A DNA stretch of 41,327 nucleotides from Mycobacteriales bacterium (lineage in GTDB: Bacteria > Actinomycetota > Actinomycetes > Mycobacteriales > QHCD01): positions 1 through 41,327 of the forward strand of contig DASXJE010000105.1 in assembly GCA_036497565.1 (NCBI GenBank), written 5' to 3'. The translations under genes and the position numbers were made by a program. The notes under the pieces were generated by a model that saw nothing but the letters and a program-made list of their open reading frames with translations, searched no databases and was not told the DNA's origin. Position 1 is the first letter of the stretch. Each line of letters starts with the position of its first letter. Positions 8,300-17,178 of the stretch are shown one piece after another.

Positions 8300-9535
8300 G
8301 TGGATGACAGCCTTGACCTTCGCCCCATCGACGCCGACGAGTTCCCGGCGTTCGGCCACTCGATGTATCAGACGTTCGGCGGTGACCTGCGCGACGACGA
8401 CCTCGAGGCCGATCGATGGGTCTTCGAGCCCGACCGGAGCCTGGCGACCTTCGCCGACAAGCGGGTCGTCTCGACCGCCGCGATATTCAGCCGCCGGATG
8501 ACGGTGCCGGGCGGTGAGCTCCCGGTCGCGGCGGTCACCATGGTCTCCGTCTCCCCGACCCACCGCCGGCAGGGCATCCTCCGGTCGATGATGCGCCGCC
8601 AGCTGACCGAGCTGCACGACGAGGGTCGCGAGCCGGTGGCCGCCCTGTGGGCGTCGGAGGGCACTATCTACGGGCGGTTCGGCTACGGGCTCGCCGCCCG
8701 GCGGGCCCGGTTCACCGGCGACACGCAATCCCTGACCGTGCCCCGCGACGCCGACGACGGCGCCGGCCGGATGCGCATGGTGAGCCTCGACGAGGCCCGG
8801 CCGCACCTGGCGTCAATCTACGACGCCGTCCGCACCGGGCAGAACGGCTGGCTGGACCGACCAGGACGCTGGTGGGACCACCGGCTCTACGACCCGAGCC
8901 ACGCCCGCAGCGGGGCGACCGCGCTCCGCTGCGCGATCTATGAGCAGGCCGAAGGCGCCGTCGCCGGCTACGTCGTCTACCGCATCAAGGAGGAGTGGGG
9001 CGACGCCGGCAACCAGAGCGTGGTGCAGGTGCAGGAGCTCACCGCGACCACGCCGCAGGCCTACGCCGCGACCTGGCGGTTCATCCTCGACCTCGACCTG
9101 ATCCGCCGCGTCGTCAAGCGGATCGTGCCCGTCGACGAGCCCCTGCAGCACATCGTCACCGATCCCAACGCCGTGCAGCTCAGTGTCAGCGCCGGGCTGT
9201 GGGTGCGGCTCGTCGACGTCGACCGGGCGCTGTCCGCGCGCCGCTACGCGACCGACGTCGACGTCGTTCTCGACGTCACCGACGACTTCTGCCCCTGGAA
9301 CAGCGGCCGCCTGCGCCTGTCGGCCGGTCCGCAGGGCGCGGCCTGCACGCCGACCAAGGACGCCCCGGACCTGGAGCTGGCGGCGGTCGACCTCGGTGCC
9401 GCCTACCTCGGCGGCACGACCCTGCAGACGCTGGCCGCCGCCGGTCGGGTGCGGGAGCGCCGTCCCGGTGCCCTGCTCGCGGCGTCGCAGGCGTTCGCCG
9501 GGGCCCGTGAGCCATGGTGCCCGGAGGTGTTCTGA
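8300..9535 (+). CDS. Eis-like GNAT acetyltransferase with SCP2-like C-terminal domain
   Basis: This 411-residue protein is of the Eis type, which uses acetyl-CoA to acetylate amines (aminoglycosides and lysine in the M. tuberculosis enzyme). The first GNAT domain (about 1-150) has the acetyl-CoA loop VSVSPTHRRQGILRSMM and ASEGTIYGRFGYGLA. A second degenerate GNAT domain follows, and the C-terminal 110 residues form the sterol-carrier-like fold ending at the buried carboxylate, here VF. Start: a GTG at 8300 gives VDDSLDLRPID, the usual Eis beginning and length; a more upstream in-frame start would add 56 residues unlike the family. It is divergent from the Tat/DUF4331 cluster. True substrate unknown. 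Confidence 0.85.
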   Translation: MDDSLDLRPIDADEFPAFGHSMYQTFGGDLRDDDLEADRWVFEPDRSLATFADKRVVSTAAIFSRRMTVPGGELPVAAVTMVSVSPTHRRQGILRSMMRRQLTELHDEGREPVAALWASEGTIYGRFGYGLAARRARFTGDTQSLTVPRDADDGAGRMRMVSLDEARPHLASIYDAVRTGQNGWLDRPGRWWDHRLYDPSHARSGATALRCAIYEQAEGAVAGYVVYRIKEEWGDAGNQSVVQVQELTATTPQAYAATWRFILDLDLIRRVVKRIVPVDEPLQHIVTDPNAVQLSVSAGLWVRLVDVDRALSARRYATDVDVVLDVTDDFCPWNSGRLRLSAGPQGAACTPTKDAPDLELAAVDLGAAYLGGTTLQTLAAAGRVRERRPGALLAASQAFAGAREPWCPEVF

Positions 9536-9537
9536 GG

Positions 9538-9963
9538 ATGGCCGAGGAGCCGACGGCCCGCCGGCGGCTACGCAGCCGCAAGCGCCAGGACACCCCGGCG
9601 CCGCACCCGCCCGACGCGACCGCGTCGCCGGAACCGACAGCGTCGCCGGACCCGACAGCGCCGCCGGAACCGGCCGCCTCCCCCGCCCCAGCGGGCCGTC
9701 GCGCCCGGCGCGGCGCCGACCGGACCGAGCGTGGGCTGCGCGGGCTGGTGGGTGCCGGCCCGACCCAGCTCGGGGTCACGGCGGCGATGCGGGCCCGCGA
9801 CGCGAGCCGGCCGACGCCCGCCGACCTCGCCGCTGCCGAACGAGACCTGGTCATCGTGCACCGCAACTACGTCGCTCCGGACGACACCGGACCGGCTCAG
9901 CCCGGCCCCCCGGCGAACGGACCGGATCAGACCGGGTCGGGAACCTCGCCCGACCCCTCGTAG
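9538..9963 (+). CDS. Small unknown protein with Pro/Ala-rich linker (141 aa)
   Basis: The ATG is 3 nt after the Eis stop codon, so the gene is almost certainly in the same transcript. The N-terminus is very basic (RRRLRSRKR), followed by a low-complexity linker of repeated SPEP/SPDP/PPEP units (about residues 28-57). The C-terminal half is the more conserved-looking part: GLRGLVGAGPTQLGVTAAMR and AERDLVIVHRNYV. I recognise that tail as a recurring actinobacterial hypothetical protein but know of no function. Its last 37 nt overlap the convergent rpiB gene. The start at 9514 in the same frame is rejected because it lies inside the Eis coding sequence. Confidence 0.68.
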   Translation: MAEEPTARRRLRSRKRQDTPAPHPPDATASPEPTASPDPTAPPEPAASPAPAGRRARRGADRTERGLRGLVGAGPTQLGVTAAMRARDASRPTPADLAAAERDLVIVHRNYVAPDDTGPAQPGPPANGPDQTGSGTSPDPS

Positions 9964-10394
9964 TCCTCGACCTGCTCGATCCGCCGCAGGTGGCGCGGCT
10001 CGCCGCTGAACGACGTGGCCAGGAAGATCTCGACGTACCGCATGGCGTCCTCGTCCGGCTGCATGCGGGCTCCGATGCTCACGACATGGGCGTCGTTGTG
10101 CTCCCGGCCGAGCCGCGCCGTCTCGTCACTCCACGCCAGGATCGCCCGGATGCCGCCCACCTTGTTGGCCGCGATCTGTTCGCCATTGCCCGACCCCCCG
10201 ATCACGACCCCGAGGCTGCCCGGGTCGGCGATCACCCGGGTGGCGGTCGCCAGGCAGTACGGCGGGTAGTCGTCGCCGTCGCGGTAGGTCGCCGGACCGC
10301 AGTCGACCGGGTCATAGCCGAGCTCCGGAAGCCGTTGCAATAGCTGGGACTTCAGGGCGAAGCCGGCATGGTCGGAACCGAGGTAGACGCGCAT
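9927..10394 (-). CDS. rpiB: Ribose-5-phosphate isomerase B
   Basis: This enzyme interconverts ribose 5-phosphate and ribulose 5-phosphate in the pentose phosphate pathway. The 155-residue protein has the RpiB start MRVYLGSDHAGFALK, the glycine-rich motif VVIGGSGNGEQIAANKV, and RAILAWSDETARLGREHNDA with the helix residues that close the active site. Actinobacterial RpiB normally carries GGSGNGE in place of the GTGIG-type motif of other bacteria, as seen here. The start at 10394 was chosen over an upstream one because residues before MRVYLG are unlike the family. In M. tuberculosis rpiB (Rv2465c) is adjacent to the DsbA-like gene; here three genes lie between. Confidence 0.95.
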   Translation of the reverse strand: MRVYLGSDHAGFALKSQLLQRLPELGYDPVDCGPATYRDGDDYPPYCLATATRVIADPGSLGVVIGGSGNGEQIAANKVGGIRAILAWSDETARLGREHNDAHVVSIGARMQPDEDAMRYVEIFLATSFSGEPRHLRRIEQVEDYEGSGEVPDPV

Positions 10395-10460
10395 TGACGA
10401 AGTGTCCCAGGAGACGGCGTCACCGTGGGCGACGTGGGGCCTCCGGCACGCCCGGGCGCG

Positions 10461-10466
10461 TAACGT
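10461..10466 (+). promoter_or_regulatory. -10-like hexamer of the MBL-fold gene
   Basis: TAACGT is followed by 7 nt and the ATG at 10474. No Shine-Dalgarno sequence is present between them, so the mRNA is probably leaderless. A clear -35 box is not obvious. Confidence 0.5.
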
Positions 10467-10473
10467 CGTGATC

Positions 10474-11310
10474 ATGCCGGAGCAGTGGCGGGAGGTCGGG
10501 GCCAACGTCTTCGTCCGACGCCATCAGTCCTTCGACGTGAACGTCGGGCTCGTGGTCGGCGACGGCGGCTGCCTGGTGATCGACACCCGGGCGACCCACG
10601 GTCAGGCCCGGGAGCTCGTCGAGGCGATCCGCACCATCACCCCCGACCCGTGGACCGTGGTCAACACGCACGGCCACTTCGATCACTGCTTCGGCAACAA
10701 CGTCTTCCGCCCGGCCGAGATCTGGGCGCACGAGCGGTGCGCCGCCGAGCTGCGCCTGCATGGCGAGCGGCAGCGCCGGCTGCTCCGCCAACGCGCCGAG
10801 CAGGACGGCCGGGCCCATCTGGCCGCGGAGCTCACCGAGGTCGTGATCGACCCGGCCGACCGGGTGCTGTCCGAGTTCGCCGATCTGGTCATCGGCGGCC
10901 GCCCGGTGGAGCTGCGCTTTCTCGGCCGCGGGCACACCGACCAGGACATCGTCGTCGTCATCCCCGACTCCGACGTGATCTTCACCGGCGATCTGGTCGA
11001 GGAGGGCGCACCGCCGGACTTCGACGACTCGTTCCCGCTGAACTGGCCGGCGACGGTCGCGGGCATGCTCCCGCTGGGCCACGCGGTGTTCGTTCCCGGG
11101 CACGGTGCGGTGGTCGACCGCGACTACGTCGAGCAGCAGGCGGGCGATCTCGAGCAGAGCGCGATGTTCGCGCGGGCGGCGCACGCCGCGAGCCGGCCGG
11201 CCGACGAGGTGTGGGCCGAGCTGCCGTTCCCCGAGGCCGCCGCGCGGACCGCCGTCGCCCGCGCGTACCACCAGCTCGACGATCCGGCGACGACCGCCGC
11301 AGAGGGCTGA
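10474..11310 (+). CDS. Metallo-beta-lactamase-fold hydrolase
   Basis: The 278-residue protein has the di-metal motif HGHFDH (66-71) in VVNTHGHFDHCFGNN, a later GRGHTDQD bearing the second-site His, the bridging Asp in VIFTGDLVEEGAPP, and the final VPGHG. It is a soluble hydrolase of the SoxH/quinoprotein-relay-like or general MBL branch; substrate cannot be assigned. The N-terminal VGLVVGDGGCLVIDT is the normal MBL opening strand. Start at 10474 (MPEQWREVG) is supported by the upstream -10 element and absence of homology-like sequence before it. It is divergent from rpiB and convergent with the aldehyde dehydrogenase gene, whose stop lies 13 nt away. Confidence 0.88.
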   Translation: MPEQWREVGANVFVRRHQSFDVNVGLVVGDGGCLVIDTRATHGQARELVEAIRTITPDPWTVVNTHGHFDHCFGNNVFRPAEIWAHERCAAELRLHGERQRRLLRQRAEQDGRAHLAAELTEVVIDPADRVLSEFADLVIGGRPVELRFLGRGHTDQDIVVVIPDSDVIFTGDLVEEGAPPDFDDSFPLNWPATVAGMLPLGHAVFVPGHGAVVDRDYVEQQAGDLEQSAMFARAAHAASRPADEVWAELPFPEAAARTAVARAYHQLDDPATTAAEG

Positions 11311-11323
11311 GCCGACTCGCGGC

Positions 11324-12763
<1,440 letters not shown>

Positions 12764-12807
12764 CGCTACCTCCAGGCTCGACGTCGTCGTCGGCTCAGCC
12801 TAGGACC

Positions 12808-12836
12808 GCCCCGCCCCCACCCCGCCCCGCCCGACC
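12808..12836. repeat. C-rich tract left of the hairpin
   Basis: CCGCCCCGCCCCC-type runs of C on the plus strand, mirrored by the G-rich tract on the right of the hairpin at 12837-12894. The two could extend the stem imperfectly or form a G-quadruplex on the opposite strand. Confidence 0.4.
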
Positions 12837-12894
12837 CCATGATCGTGATCGGAAAAAGCCGCGAAACGCCATACGGATCCGATCACGATCATGG
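12837..12894. repeat. Inverted repeat hairpin, copy 1 of a two-copy family
   Basis: Two perfect 17-bp arms, 12837-12853 and 12878-12894 (CCATGATCGTGATCGGA and its complement), enclose a 24-nt loop. Read on the minus strand the loop contains CGTATGGCGTTTCG, nearly the same as CGTACGGCGTTTCG in the hairpin at 16286-16339. It lies downstream of the DsbA-like gene stop and upstream of the aldehyde dehydrogenase start, so it may terminate the former. It lacks a U-run, so intrinsic termination of the classical kind is uncertain. Confidence 0.75.
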
Positions 12895-12895
12895 A

Positions 12896-12944
12896 AGGGG
12901 GTCGGGGTCGGGGTCGGGGCTGGGGCTGGTGGTCCGGGGTCGGG
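12896..12944 (+). repeat. G-rich tandem tract with quadruplex potential
   Basis: Runs of four or five G separated by TC or CT (period 6, GGGGTC/GGGGCT) occur at least five times immediately after the stop of the DsbA-like gene at 12945. The pattern satisfies the usual G-quadruplex motif on the plus strand; on the transcribed mRNA of the minus-strand gene it would be C-rich. Confidence 0.5.
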
Positions 12945-13556
12945 TCAGCTGAAGTCGGGCTTCTCCGTGCGGGTGCGCTTGAGCTCCCAGAAGTGCGGGT
13001 AGCCGGCCAGCGCCTTCGCGCCGTCCCAGATCCGGCCGGCCTCCTCGCCGCGCGGGATCACCGAGAGCACCGGACCGAAGTAGGCGATGCCCTCGACGTG
13101 GATGACCGGGGTCCCGACCTCTTCGCCGACCGGATCCATCCCCTCCTTGTGGGAGCGGCGGATTTCGTCGTCGTACTGCACCGAATCCCAGGCCTCGGCC
13201 AGCTCGGCCGGCAGCCCGGCGTCGGCGAGCGCGGCGACCACGGTCTCCTTGGTGCGCTCGGCCTTCTCGTTGTGGAACTTGGTGCCGATGGCGGTGTAGA
13301 GCGGCCGGAGCGCGTCCGAGCCGAACTTCTGCTGCGCCGCCATGCAGACCCGTACCGCTCCCCAGGCCTTCTTCAGGCCTTCGCGGTATTCGTCGGACAG
13401 GTCCGCGCGATCCTCGTTGAGCACCGCGAGGGACATCACGTGGAAGGTCACGTCGATGTCGCGGACCTTTTCGGCCTCGAGAACCCATCGGGACGTGATC
13501 CAGGCCCAGGGGCAGGCCGGGTCGAACCAGAAATCGACCGGGGTGCGCTCACTCAC
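12945..13556 (-). CDS. DsbA-family oxidoreductase, homologue of mycothiol-dependent nitroreductase Rv2466c
   Basis: The 203-residue protein has the thioredoxin-like fold of the DsbA family with the Rv2466c wording: VDFWFDPACPWAWITSRW, VRDIDVTFHVMSLAVLNEDR, GTPVIHVEGIAYFGPVLS and the end PHFWELKRTRTEKPDF. The M. tuberculosis protein has a CPWC active site and uses mycothiol and mycoredoxin; here the second Cys is Ala (CPWA), leaving a single redox Cys near residue 15. A monothiol mechanism with mycothiol is therefore likely (inference). GTG start at 13556 has AAGGAGG 6 nt upstream; the long in-frame extension upstream is low-complexity and rejected. Divergent from pepN, as in mycobacteria. Confidence 0.9.
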   Translation of the reverse strand: MSERTPVDFWFDPACPWAWITSRWVLEAEKVRDIDVTFHVMSLAVLNEDRADLSDEYREGLKKAWGAVRVCMAAQQKFGSDALRPLYTAIGTKFHNEKAERTKETVVAALADAGLPAELAEAWDSVQYDDEIRRSHKEGMDPVGEEVGTPVIHVEGIAYFGPVLSVIPRGEEAGRIWDGAKALAGYPHFWELKRTRTEKPDFS

Positions 13557-13722
13557 CGCATTCCTCCTTGTTTGAGGACAGCTAACTCTCTCACGCATTA
13601 GCACGCCGGGACCGTCCCGCATTCCCGCGGTGCCGCCGGCGACTCCGCGTGACAGACTGCAACGACGACCCATCCGACCGTCCCCCGAACGGTCACCGTG
13701 TCCGTCTGAGGGAGTACCCGCT

Positions 13723-16266
13723 GTGCCCGTGCCCAACCTGACCCGTGTCGACGCCCAGGCCAGGGCTGCGCTGCTCGACGTCTCGTCCTACGAGGTGGAA
13801 CTCGATCTCACCGACGGGGGCGGGAAGCCCGGGGAGCGGACTTTCCGGTCCCGGACGACGGTGGAGTTCGGCTGCCGCGGGCCTGCCTCGTCGACCTTCA
13901 TCGACGTGATCGCCGACGGATTCCACGAGGTCACCCTCAACGGTGCGCCGGTCGACGTGTCGGACTACGCCCAGGACCGGGGCATCGCACTGACCGATCT
14001 GGCGGGCGACAACACCCTCGTCGTCGACGCCGACCTCCTTTACACCAACACCGGTGAAGGCCTGCACCGCTTCGTCGACCCGGTCGACGGCTCGGTCTAC
14101 CTCTACACCCAGTTCGAGACCGCGGACGCGAAGCGGATGTATGCCTGCTTCGACCAGCCCGACCTGAAGGCGACCTTCACCCTGACGGTGACGGCGCCGG
14201 CGGACTGGAAGGTCGTATCCAACGGGCGCGCCATCAGCACCGAGGAGGCTCCCGGCGGTGCGGACCGGGTGCGGTTCGCGACGACGCCGCGCATTTCGCC
14301 GTACATCACCGCGCTTGTAGCCGGGCCCTATCACCAGGCGACCGCCGAGCACGACGGCATCGATCTGGGTATCTACTGCCGCGCCTCGCTGGCCGAGCAT
14401 CTCGACGTCGACGCGATCGTCGAGGTCACCCGGCAGGGGTTCGACTTCTTCCACCGGGCCTTCGGTTACCGCTACGCCTTCGACAAGTACGACCAGCTTT
14501 TCGTCCCGGAGTTCAACGCCGGAGCGATGGAGAACGCCGGCTGCGTCACCTTCCTCGAGGACTACGTCTTCCGGTCCAAGATGACCGACGCGGCCTACGA
14601 GCGGCGCGCCGAGACGATCCTGCACGAGATGGCGCACATGTGGTTCGGCGATCTGGTGACCATGCGCTGGTGGGACGATCTGTGGCTCAACGAGTCGTTC
14701 GCGACCTACGTGAGCACGCTGTGCCTGGCCGAGGCGACGCGCTGGACGGACGCCTGGACGACGTTCGCCAACCACGAGAAGACGTCGGCCTACCGGCAGG
14801 ACCAGCTGCCCTCGACCCACCCGATCGCCGCGGACATCCCCGACGTCCAGGCCGTCGAGGTCAACTTCGACCAGATCACCTATGCCAAGGGCGCCAGCGT
14901 GCTCAAGCAGCTCGCCGCCTACGTCGGCACCGATTCGTTCCTCAGCGCGATGGCCGACTACTTCCGCGACCACGAATACGCCAACACGACGCTCTCCGAT
15001 CTGCTTGGTGCGCTGGAGAAGAGCTCCGGGCGGGATCTGTCGCGGTGGTCGGCGCAGTGGCTGGAAACGGCCGGCGTCAACACGATGCACGCCGAGTTCG
15101 AGGTCGGCCCGGACGGTCGCTTCACGTCGTTCGACATCGTGCAGAGCGCTCCCGACGACCACCCCGTGCTGCGCGACCACCGGCTCGCGATCGGGCTGTA
15201 CGACGGCGGGTCGCTGCAGCGGGTGCACCGCGTCGAGCTCGACGTCTCCGGCGAGCGCACCGCGGTGCCCGAGCTGGTCGGGACGGCGCAGCCCGATCTG
15301 GTGCTGGTCAATGACGACGACCTGTCCTACTGCAAGATCCGGCTGGACCCGCGGTCGCTGGAGACGGTCACCGACCGCATCGGCGCCCTGACCGACTCGC
15401 TCCCCCGGGCGTTGTGCTGGGCGGCCGCGTGGGACATGACCCGCGACGCCGAATTGGCTGCCCGCGACTACCTGCGGCTGGTCCTGCGCGGGATCGATGC
15501 CGAGACGAGCATCGGCGTCGTCCAGTCCCTGCACCTGCACGCCCGGGCGACGCTCGGCTCCTACGCCGACCCGGCCTGGGCACCGACCGGCTGGGCGCAG
15601 TTGGCCGAGCACGCCCGGGTGGCACTGTTGGCGGCCGAGCCGGGCAGCGACCACCAGCTGGCCTGGGCCCGGCTGCTGGCCGCCGCGGCCCGCAGCGACG
15701 AGCACCTGGCGACGGTGCGTGGCCTTCTCGACGGCACGGTCACCGTGCCCGGGCTGAGCGTCGACACCGAGATGCGCTGGGCGTTGCTCGACGGGCTGGT
15801 CGCCAACGGCGCGGCCGACGACAGCGACATCGCGGCGGAGTCCGAGCGCGACGCGACCTCCGCCGGTTCGCGGCACGCCGCGACCGCCCGGGCGCTGCGG
15901 CCCACCCCCGAGGCGAAGGCCGAGGCGTGGCGCCTGGCGACCGAGGACGACGAGCTGCCCAACGCGATGACCGCGGCGATCATCCGCGGCTTCACCCACC
16001 CCGCGCAGGAGGAGCTACTCGAGCCCTACGCCGCGGCGTACTTCGACACGATCGACTCGGTGTGGGAGCGGCGTACCAGCAAGCTCGCGCAGTACGTCGT
16101 CATCGGCCTGTTCCCGGCGGCCGTCACGCAGTCCACCGTCGACGCGGCCGACGCCTGGCTGGCGGACGAGACGAAGCCGCCCGCGCTGCGCCGGCTGGTC
16201 AGCGAGGGGCGGGACGGCATCGCCCGGTCGCTGCGGGCCCGCGCCCGCGACGCCGCCTCCGCCTGA
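13723..16266 (+). CDS. pepN: Aminopeptidase N (M1 family)
   Basis: This zinc aminopeptidase of 847 residues removes N-terminal amino acids from peptides in the cytoplasm. The substrate-binding exopeptidase motif GAMEN is at 267-271 and the zinc site HEMAH is at 301-305 with the third ligand E324 in LWLNESFATY. The catalytic Tyr is probably that in DQITYAKGASVL. The last 300 residues form the ERAP1-like helical C-terminal domain. The GTG at 13723 (VPVPNLTRVDAQAR) matches the usual actinobacterial PepN start; a weak GAGGGAG lies about 10-13 nt before it. It is followed by a hairpin repeat and a convergent gene pair, the same order as Rv2467-Rv2468c. Confidence 0.96.
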   Translation: MPVPNLTRVDAQARAALLDVSSYEVELDLTDGGGKPGERTFRSRTTVEFGCRGPASSTFIDVIADGFHEVTLNGAPVDVSDYAQDRGIALTDLAGDNTLVVDADLLYTNTGEGLHRFVDPVDGSVYLYTQFETADAKRMYACFDQPDLKATFTLTVTAPADWKVVSNGRAISTEEAPGGADRVRFATTPRISPYITALVAGPYHQATAEHDGIDLGIYCRASLAEHLDVDAIVEVTRQGFDFFHRAFGYRYAFDKYDQLFVPEFNAGAMENAGCVTFLEDYVFRSKMTDAAYERRAETILHEMAHMWFGDLVTMRWWDDLWLNESFATYVSTLCLAEATRWTDAWTTFANHEKTSAYRQDQLPSTHPIAADIPDVQAVEVNFDQITYAKGASVLKQLAAYVGTDSFLSAMADYFRDHEYANTTLSDLLGALEKSSGRDLSRWSAQWLETAGVNTMHAEFEVGPDGRFTSFDIVQSAPDDHPVLRDHRLAIGLYDGGSLQRVHRVELDVSGERTAVPELVGTAQPDLVLVNDDDLSYCKIRLDPRSLETVTDRIGALTDSLPRALCWAAAWDMTRDAELAARDYLRLVLRGIDAETSIGVVQSLHLHARATLGSYADPAWAPTGWAQLAEHARVALLAAEPGSDHQLAWARLLAAAARSDEHLATVRGLLDGTVTVPGLSVDTEMRWALLDGLVANGAADDSDIAAESERDATSAGSRHAATARALRPTPEAKAEAWRLATEDDELPNAMTAAIIRGFTHPAQEELLEPYAAAYFDTIDSVWERRTSKLAQYVVIGLFPAAVTQSTVDAADAWLADETKPPALRRLVSEGRDGIARSLRARARDAASA

Positions 16267-16285
16267 CGCCCGCCCCCTGGGTTAG

Positions 16286-16339
16286 ATGATCAAGAGGGGA
16301 TTCGTACGGCGTTTCGTGTCGGAATCCCCTCTTGATCAT
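16286..16339. repeat. Inverted repeat hairpin, copy 2 (bidirectional terminator candidate)
   Basis: Perfect 18-bp arms, 16286-16303 (ATGATCAAGAGGGGATTC) and 16322-16339, enclose an 18-nt loop GTACGGCGTTTCGTGTCG. It lies between the convergent genes pepN and the DUF5130 gene, a natural place for a bidirectional terminator. The loop core and the outer ATGATC/GATCAT ends are shared with the hairpin at 12837-12894, while the middle of the stem differs with compensating changes on both arms. Confidence 0.8.
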
Positions 16340-16380
16340 GGGGAGGAGCGGGGAGTCGAGCGGGCGGGTCGGCGCCGAGC

Positions 16381-16806
16381 TCAGGCGATGTGGCCGGCCT
16401 GGTCGGAGAGCATCCGCAGGCCGTTGACGACACCGCCGGTGAGGTCGCCGGTGCCGAAGGCCGCCGTCATCGACAGCACCGCGAGTGCGCACGAGCGGTC
16501 CGGCAGCCTGATCGCGGATTCGATGCCGGTGACGATCTCGAGCACCCGCTGGCCCGGGGAGAAGGCGACCAGCACCGACCGCGGGGCGATGCCACCGAGC
16601 CGTGCATGCAGCCGCTCCGCGTGACCGCGGGTCGGGATCTCGAGCGTCCCGACGTAGAGCGTGAAGTAGATGCCCGTCTCGCGGCTGGCCATGGTGAGCG
16701 CCTCGTCGAGGCGGGCGAGCTGCCGGGGGGTGAACGGCCCAGGCTTTACCGCGTCGGCGTGCGGTTCGCGCACGGCATGGGTCGACACCAGGTCGCTACC
16801 AGTCAC
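16381..16806 (-). CDS. DUF5130 family protein, probable aa3-oxidase accessory subunit CtaI
   Basis: The 141-residue soluble protein contains GIYFTLYVGTLEIPTRGHAE, SVLVAFSPGQRVLEIVTG and ALAVLSMTAAFGTGDLTGG, the TPM-like fold of DUF5130. It corresponds to Rv2468c in position and wording. From memory, the M. smegmatis counterpart and its neighbour were identified in cryo-EM structures of the bcc-aa3 supercomplex and named CtaI and CtaJ; the assignment here rests on that recollection and on synteny. GTG start at 16806 overlaps the upstream gene by 11 nt and has GGAGG about 10 nt before it. No membrane segment. It likely binds the cytoplasmic face of cytochrome oxidase. Confidence 0.75.
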   Translation of the reverse strand: MTGSDLVSTHAVREPHADAVKPGPFTPRQLARLDEALTMASRETGIYFTLYVGTLEIPTRGHAERLHARLGGIAPRSVLVAFSPGQRVLEIVTGIESAIRLPDRSCALAVLSMTAAFGTGDLTGGVVNGLRMLSDQAGHIA

Positions 16807-17152
16807 CGTGCGCACCTCCGCGGGCGGTTCTCTCCGGTACGTCGAGCAGGGCCGCCGGGCCGCGTACGCCGGTGGTTGGGTGCTCGGGCGCCTTGCCGGT
16901 GCCGGGTGGCAGCGCGGGCCGGCGGGCAGCGGTGACCTCCGCCAGCGTCTCGCCGTCCTCGAGCAGGTCCTGCATGTCGTAGGGCAACGACTTCGGGTGC
17001 GGCGAATACCAGACCGGCTCGAACTGCCATTGCTGGCCGGGCCGGTAGCGGGGCTTGCGCACGGCACCCGGAACGAAGACGGCGATGGCGAACAACGCGA
17101 ACAGCCCAAGCGGGATGCAGACGTAGACCAGGACGGTCTCGAGGACGCTCAC
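16796..17152 (-). CDS. Single-pass membrane protein, probable aa3-oxidase subunit CtaJ
   Basis: The 118-residue protein has one N-terminal transmembrane helix (about residues 4-30, VLVYVCIPLGLFALFAIAVF) followed by a cytoplasmic tail with RPGQQWQFEPVWYSPHP, a widely conserved actinobacterial motif. The position next to DUF5130 and pepN matches the locus in mycobacteria whose products are reported as cytochrome aa3 subunits. Two GTG codons are possible, 17155 and 17152. The second is chosen because TAATCT at 17159-17164 lies exactly 6 nt before it, giving a leaderless mRNA. The last 50 residues are Pro/Ala-rich and poorly ordered. Confidence 0.75.
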   Translation of the reverse strand: MSVLETVLVYVCIPLGLFALFAIAVFVPGAVRKPRYRPGQQWQFEPVWYSPHPKSLPYDMQDLLEDGETLAEVTAARRPALPPGTGKAPEHPTTGVRGPAALLDVPERTARGGAHGDW

Positions 17153-17158
17153 CACGCG

Positions 17159-17164
17159 AGATTA
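17159..17164 (-). promoter_or_regulatory. -10-like hexamer of the ctaJ-ctaI operon
   Basis: TAATCT on the minus strand, 6 nt before GTG 17152; no ribosome binding site lies between. Confidence 0.5.
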
Positions 17165-17178
17165 GCGAACCGGCGGCG

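Noticed and set aside
12808-12944. Possible CRISPR-like or tandem array
   Set aside because: The repeats are short GGGGTC units and one inverted repeat, with no spacer pattern and no cas genes.
13693-15999. 768-codon minus-strand frame opposite pepN
   Set aside because: pepN has all catalytic motifs in the other strand; the antisense translation has no recognisable motif.
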